29,424 bases of DNA from Amoeboaphelidium occidentale. Taxonomy: Eukaryota > Aphelidiomycota > Aphelidea. The stretch spans positions 1 through 29,424 of the forward strand of contig JALGPX010000087.1 in assembly GCA_023515795.1 (NCBI GenBank), read 5' to 3'. Positions 25,531-29,424 of this stretch are shown in pieces (position 1 is the first letter of the stretch; every line of letters starts with the position of its first letter). The translations under genes and the position numbers were made by a program. The notes under the pieces were generated by a model. The model did no database searches. It saw nothing but the letters and a program-made list of their open reading frames with translations, and had not been told where the DNA came from.

Positions 25531-28446
25531 TCAGGCGGTCTTGGGATCAACTTTCAGCAACGCAAACAGCAGTGACTTGCAAGATAATTTACATATCAAG
25601 TCGTTAAATTGTGAGCATTTAGGATCAATTACACAGGATGGACATCCAGACCGGCAGTTGCATTTCATAACAGTAGTAAGCGCATTATTTAGAAGCTCTT
25701 CAAATTCTTCAAATAAAGAAATCACACTTTCACTTGCTCCGCCAGTTCGATCGTAAATAACAAGCTGAAACGGCCGTTCTCTGGTTTGATACTGGCTTTT
25801 ATGCTCTGTTCCCAAATCTTCAACAGAACACATTGAAACTGTCGGCGCCACAGACTGAATTAGATGGTTCACTGAATGTACTGCAGAATCTAAATCGAGA
25901 CTTTTTGACGCGAAATCAGCTGCCCAACTAATTGGGATTTCCAGCCAAACACCAACAGTATTCTGCGAAACAGTTTCTAATTTGCTTTCAACAGTCTCTA
26001 ATATCTTTCTAGTTTTAGGATCCAATTTGTAATAACCATAAACATTTTTTGTAACTCTAATACTTCCAAATCTAACGACTATCTCCTTATTGCAAGAAAG
26101 TCTGCTGAAAGATTTCTGTTCGATACAGTCAACATCAATGTAATCTCGGATTTTCGTCATGTAATTCACTTTCGCTTTTCTGACATAGGCAACCTTTTCT
26201 CGAACAAAATCAACAAAAGTAACCAAGTAAGACTCTGCTTCATTGTAATACACAGCTCCTTCATGCAATGTAAACAATGCCCTGAACTTCTCTACCTCCT
26301 CAATTATATTCCCAGTAGAATCTTTAACCTGAATAGTGTCATCTTCAATCAATCTTATTGGGAACATTGCGCTTGGCCTTGGCAAAAACTGAGCATGGCA
26401 GTAATAATGACCATCACCCATGAACTGAAGTGATTCTTTACAAACATTCTTGATCTCCTTACCAAACCACTTTTCATCGTCTGGTATTTGAATCATTCTT
26501 TCTACAGCCGCACATTGAAGCTGTTGGTTAATGACTGGTGGATCTAAAGGCTTTGCGAGTGCATGGTCAAAAGCTTTGGAGTAAAGATAGTCTGGATTAT
26601 TTACAACATAATTATCCATGGGATTCTCCTCAGATATCCATACAGCCACGGAATGATTTGCTTTTCTACCGGCTCTACCAACTTGTTGCCAAAAAGAGCT
26701 TTTACTGAATGGAACTCCTAGATGCAAAGTTGCTTCAAGATCTCCAATATCAATTCCCACTTCTAAAGCACTAGTAGAAATCACACCAATTAAAGAGCCA
26801 GAGAAAAGCGATTTCTCGATCTCTCGCCTTCTTTTAGCATTATATCCGCCACGATAAGGTTTAATTTTTCCTTTTAGCCAAGAGAGCGACGATTCCTTCG
26901 CAATAGCAGAAAGTATTTCTTTTGTAACAACTTCACATATCTTTCGGTACTTACAAAACAGAATTGTTCTGATTTTGTTGCGGACAAAATGCAAAAACAA
27001 ATTCACGCAACTTGGCAGTGATCCTTCCTGTCCTTTAACAGAATCCCAAAGTACAATGTCTTTCGCTCCGCACGGAGAACCGTCAACACTCACTACTTTT
27101 AAGTCGAACTCGGGTATTCCAATAATATTTGAAGCATGCTGCGATGGATTAGATATAGTCGCAGAGCAACAAACAAACAGAGGCTGATTTTTGCCGTAAA
27201 AACTACATACTCTCCTTAGTCTACGCAAAACCATTCCAACATGCGATCCAAATGATCCACTATATAAATGCAATTCATCAATTATAACAAATTTTAACCT
27301 CTTCAAAAACTCCTTCCACTTTGAATGATCTGGCAATACAGCTACATGAAGCATGTCTGGATTTGTAAGAATAATGTGAGTCGATGACCGTATATTTCCA
27401 CGACTTTCGAACGATGTGTCGCCATCATATGTATCAACTTTGATGTGCTGCAAACCACAACAATCCAAGAATAATCTAAGTTTCGCCTTTTGATCCTGAG
27501 CCAAAGCCTTTGTAGGATAAATGTATACAGCCGTGCAATCTGAGCCGTTATTCAAGATTTCATTAAGCACAGGGATGTTGAATATTAAAGATTTTCCGCT
27601 ACTTGTTGAAGTTGAAACAACAACTGACTTCTTATCGTTGATTATAAAGTCAATAGCTTCCGACTGATGTGAGTACAAACGGTCAATCGATATATCAAAT
27701 GCTGATTTCAAACCATCAATTAAATCTTTGGATATTTTTTCGGTATCAAAAGAGCCATAGTTGGGTTCTTTCTTATTGAACAATTTTCGCGAAGCAATCT
27801 GATTTTTGTATGAAGCATCCGTCTCAAGCGACTCAATTATTTTGTCCACAGATACATTCTCCTTTGCCTGAAAACTTTTCGTGTCAGGCTTTGGCTTCTT
27901 CTTTGGAAGCAGTAGCTCAGCTTCTTCGGATACTTTGTTAGAATCAAATTCGCCATTGTCAGAGGTTCTAGAGGAGTAGAATCGCGAGCATTCAGCATTA
28001 AATGCACGAACAATTTCAGCAATAATGGAATTCATTTTTTTAATTGAATTTCCTTTTGGTTGCAGTGGCATGAGAAGGTCAATATTCAACTTAATAATCA
28101 GAACTTCGTCATCGACCTGCTGCGTGCTATCAGCATTATTTCCATTATCAGCGCCACCAGCGCCATAGTAACTTTGAAGAATATCTCCATCAGTATCTTC
28201 AGCATGACCGTATCTCAAGTCTATCAGCAAAGGGCTGATTAATTTCATCAGAGCCAAATCATTAACGGTCAAATCTATGCTACTTCCCGTAAGCATTGCC
28301 CTCAGCCTCTCAAAGGTGCACGGAATATTCCTCATACTAAGAAAAACGTAATTCATAATCACCAAGTTGGCTTTTTGTTTCAGTGCACACACGAACTGCG
28401 GCTCCGTGCCTGTCCCATTGTCAACTTTTCGCTTCTTAGGAGGCAT
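25531..28446 (-). CDS. HRQ1: HRQ1-type RecQ4-family DNA helicase with DUF1998 domain
   Basis: Hrq1 is a 3'-5' superfamily 2 helicase related to human RECQL4, with roles in interstrand crosslink repair and telomere maintenance in yeast. This single exon encodes 971 residues. The chain starts MPPKKRKVDNG, a perfect SV40-like nuclear localisation signal. Helicase motifs: YSHQSEAIDFI, Walker A STSTSSGKS (about 278-286), DELHLYSGSFGSHVG, CCSATISNP, then ALEVGIDIGDLEATLHLGVP and QQVGRAGRK. The C-terminal zinc-binding domain (DUF1998-like) has KCNCRSGCPSCVIDPKCSQ. An in-frame ATG 13 codons upstream (28485) would put a hydrophobic string (LAILFCFVAG) first; the NLS start was preferred. It lacks a RecQ-C-terminal zinc or HRDC domain, as expected for Hrq1. 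Confidence 0.93.
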   Translation of the reverse strand: MPPKKRKVDNGTGTEPQFVCALKQKANLVIMNYVFLSMRNIPCTFERLRAMLTGSSIDLTVNDLALMKLISPLLIDLRYGHAEDTDGDILQSYYGAGGADNGNNADSTQQVDDEVLIIKLNIDLLMPLQPKGNSIKKMNSIIAEIVRAFNAECSRFYSSRTSDNGEFDSNKVSEEAELLLPKKKPKPDTKSFQAKENVSVDKIIESLETDASYKNQIASRKLFNKKEPNYGSFDTEKISKDLIDGLKSAFDISIDRLYSHQSEAIDFIINDKKSVVVSTSTSSGKSLIFNIPVLNEILNNGSDCTAVYIYPTKALAQDQKAKLRLFLDCCGLQHIKVDTYDGDTSFESRGNIRSSTHIILTNPDMLHVAVLPDHSKWKEFLKRLKFVIIDELHLYSGSFGSHVGMVLRRLRRVCSFYGKNQPLFVCCSATISNPSQHASNIIGIPEFDLKVVSVDGSPCGAKDIVLWDSVKGQEGSLPSCVNLFLHFVRNKIRTILFCKYRKICEVVTKEILSAIAKESSLSWLKGKIKPYRGGYNAKRRREIEKSLFSGSLIGVISTSALEVGIDIGDLEATLHLGVPFSKSSFWQQVGRAGRKANHSVAVWISEENPMDNYVVNNPDYLYSKAFDHALAKPLDPPVINQQLQCAAVERMIQIPDDEKWFGKEIKNVCKESLQFMGDGHYYCHAQFLPRPSAMFPIRLIEDDTIQVKDSTGNIIEEVEKFRALFTLHEGAVYYNEAESYLVTFVDFVREKVAYVRKAKVNYMTKIRDYIDVDCIEQKSFSRLSCNKEIVVRFGSIRVTKNVYGYYKLDPKTRKILETVESKLETVSQNTVGVWLEIPISWAADFASKSLDLDSAVHSVNHLIQSVAPTVSMCSVEDLGTEHKSQYQTRERPFQLVIYDRTGGASESVISLFEEFEELLNNALTTVMKCNCRSGCPSCVIDPKCSQFNDLICKLSCKSLLFALLKVDPKTA

Positions 28447-28618
28447 TCCAGCGACGAAACAAAAAAGTATCGCAAGCTTGCGCATACTTCATAACAACCT
28501 TCGATAAGATCCGCGATTACGTAATTAACTGTTCCATTTATAGCCCCGATTAATTATAACTTTCTTTAACTTTAACTTCATAACAGTCGCCTCTTAAAGT
28601 GTTGTCTCATCCGCAAAT
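28447..28618. promoter_or_regulatory. divergent promoter region, HRQ1 and glutathionylspermidine gene
   Basis: These 172 bp lie between the HRQ1 start and the divergent gene on the + strand. They are AT-rich, with pyrimidine/A tracts such as TTTCTTTAACTTTAACTTC. I see no defined motif. Confidence 0.4.
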
Positions 28619-29424
28619 ATGTTTGAGCAAATCATCTCCAAACTGTATTTCTGGGCCGATTACTTTCTGCTATCAGCGTTTCTTTACTTTGTAACAATGC
28701 ACAAGAAGGACACTCACGGAGCCAAAAGTGCACCTTTTGACACTGTGCTGGGTGTAACAGACGGAGGTTGTGAAGTTTACTCATGCAATTATGAAGATAT
28801 GGATAGGAAAAAGTTCCCAACCAGGGAATCTATGCAGATGACATACAAGGGTATGATCAATCAATGTGTTGTAGTCTGATCATTCACATCTGTAGGTGTG
28901 TACACAGGTTATCGTTATCAATGCGTCGAACTGGGAAGGAGATACTTACTCATTAATCATGGAGTTGTATTTGACTCAATTCCTATGGCTTACGATATCT
29001 TCAACTTGAGAACAGTAAAGAGAGTCGAGGATAATGAGCTGTTCGCAATGAACGCACATGAGAACGGTGATATCATAAAACCTGTCAAAGGAAGTATGCT
29101 GATCTGGAAACCTTTGGGGTATTTCAAAGTTACAGGTAAACCCTGGTGATCATGATCGTTTCAAGATCTAACTTTGATAGGTCATATTGCGATAATTGTA
29201 GATGTTCAGAATGATCATGTCGACATTGTGGAACAGAATGTGGAAGACGCTATTTGGCCTCCTGGTCAGAAATACTCAAGGAGACTGAAAGCAAAGACCG
29301 ACTCCAATGGAAAATTTACCATTCTTCCGGATTACAGCGATACAGAAGTTCTTGGATGGATGAACATTGATTATTCTGCTACGATCCCTAAAGAGAGAAA
29401 ATATCAATGCACTAACAAGTCTTT
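28619..29424 (+). CDS. glutathionylspermidine amidase/synthetase, N-terminal CHAP amidase domain (partial)
   Basis: Bifunctional Gss enzymes link glutathione to spermidine (C-terminal ATP-grasp synthetase) and hydrolyse the product (N-terminal CHAP amidase); trypanothione synthetase is a relative. Exons 28619-28850, 28896-29135 and 29181 to the window edge, introns of 45 bp each splitting Gly codons (G|GT). The product begins with a hydrophobic stretch (YFWADYFLLSAFLYFVTM), then FDTVLGVTDGG, VYTGYRYQCVELGRRYLL with the catalytic cysteine, and MAYDIFNLRTVKRVE. Next come the catalytic-histidine segment TGHIAIIVDV, EQNVEDAIWPPGQKYSR and ILPDYSDTEVLGWM. All match the Gsp amidase domain. The synthetase part would lie beyond the edge, so it may instead be a stand-alone amidase. 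The N-terminal hydrophobic segment is unusual and suggests membrane association. Confidence 0.88.

Noticed and set aside
25443-25550. Longer N-terminus for the subtilisin
   Set aside because: It overlaps the end of the helicase gene and would bury a good signal peptide.
1-29424. Retroviral, LTR or virus-like element
   Set aside because: No reverse transcriptase, integrase, capsid-like or terminal long-repeat signature was noticed.

Overview
The window is nuclear DNA from a compact, AT-rich eukaryotic genome. It carries spliced, tightly packed housekeeping genes: a HOPS tethering subunit, Mediator, a U1A/U2B''-type snRNP protein, eIF4A, a mitochondrial carrier and a Golgi pH regulator. I placed 18 introns, all 33-53 bp long. 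Most keep a CTAAY/CTGAT-like branch site a few bases before the 3' splice site. Gene content, intron style and the presence of Fanzor nucleases suggest an early-diverging fungus, perhaps a Cryptomycota such as Rozella. That placement is inference, not proof.

Layout: (1) 1-3714 is a patchwork of Fanzor fragments (eukaryotic TnpB-like RNA-guided nuclease), all on the + strand and joined at single-N gaps; several have in-frame stops. After each N the sequence steps back to an earlier point of the same gene, so the apparent tandem array is probably a scaffolding artefact of dispersed copies. (2) 3852-10571 is a dense host block: a coiled-coil protein, methylthioribulose-1-phosphate dehydratase, a small basic protein, cofactor-independent phosphoglycerate mutase, membrane-anchored peptidyl-tRNA hydrolase 2 and VPS39. 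(3) 10572-11824 holds a 20-N gap flanked by the same 126 bp, then two near-identical 333-bp copies of a second, more decayed Fanzor C-terminus on the - strand. (4) 11825-18817 carries MED21, a Nudix hydrolase with a GC-AG intron, a large secreted protein of unknown function, GPHR, a one-RRM U1A/U2B''-like protein and eIF4A. (5) 18876-22885 carries an SLC25A32/FLX1-type carrier, a glyoxylate/hydroxypyruvate reductase-like enzyme, a disordered S/T-P-rich protein and a G-patch protein. (6) 23047-29424 carries a secreted or membrane protein, a secreted subtilisin-like protease, an HRQ1-type helicase and the start of a glutathionylspermidine amidase/synthetase cut by the window edge.

The genes do not form one pathway. 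Packing is tight: two divergent start codons are 11 bp apart (PTH2/VPS39) and another pair 26 bp apart. The most notable content is the two Fanzor subfamilies bracketing the host block. The better-preserved one keeps the RuvC motifs with the relocated glutamate known from Fanzors, plus a zinc ribbon and a lysine-rich insertion. A stable hairpin just before the MED21 start codon, a non-canonical intron and several unassigned secreted proteins are secondary points of interest.
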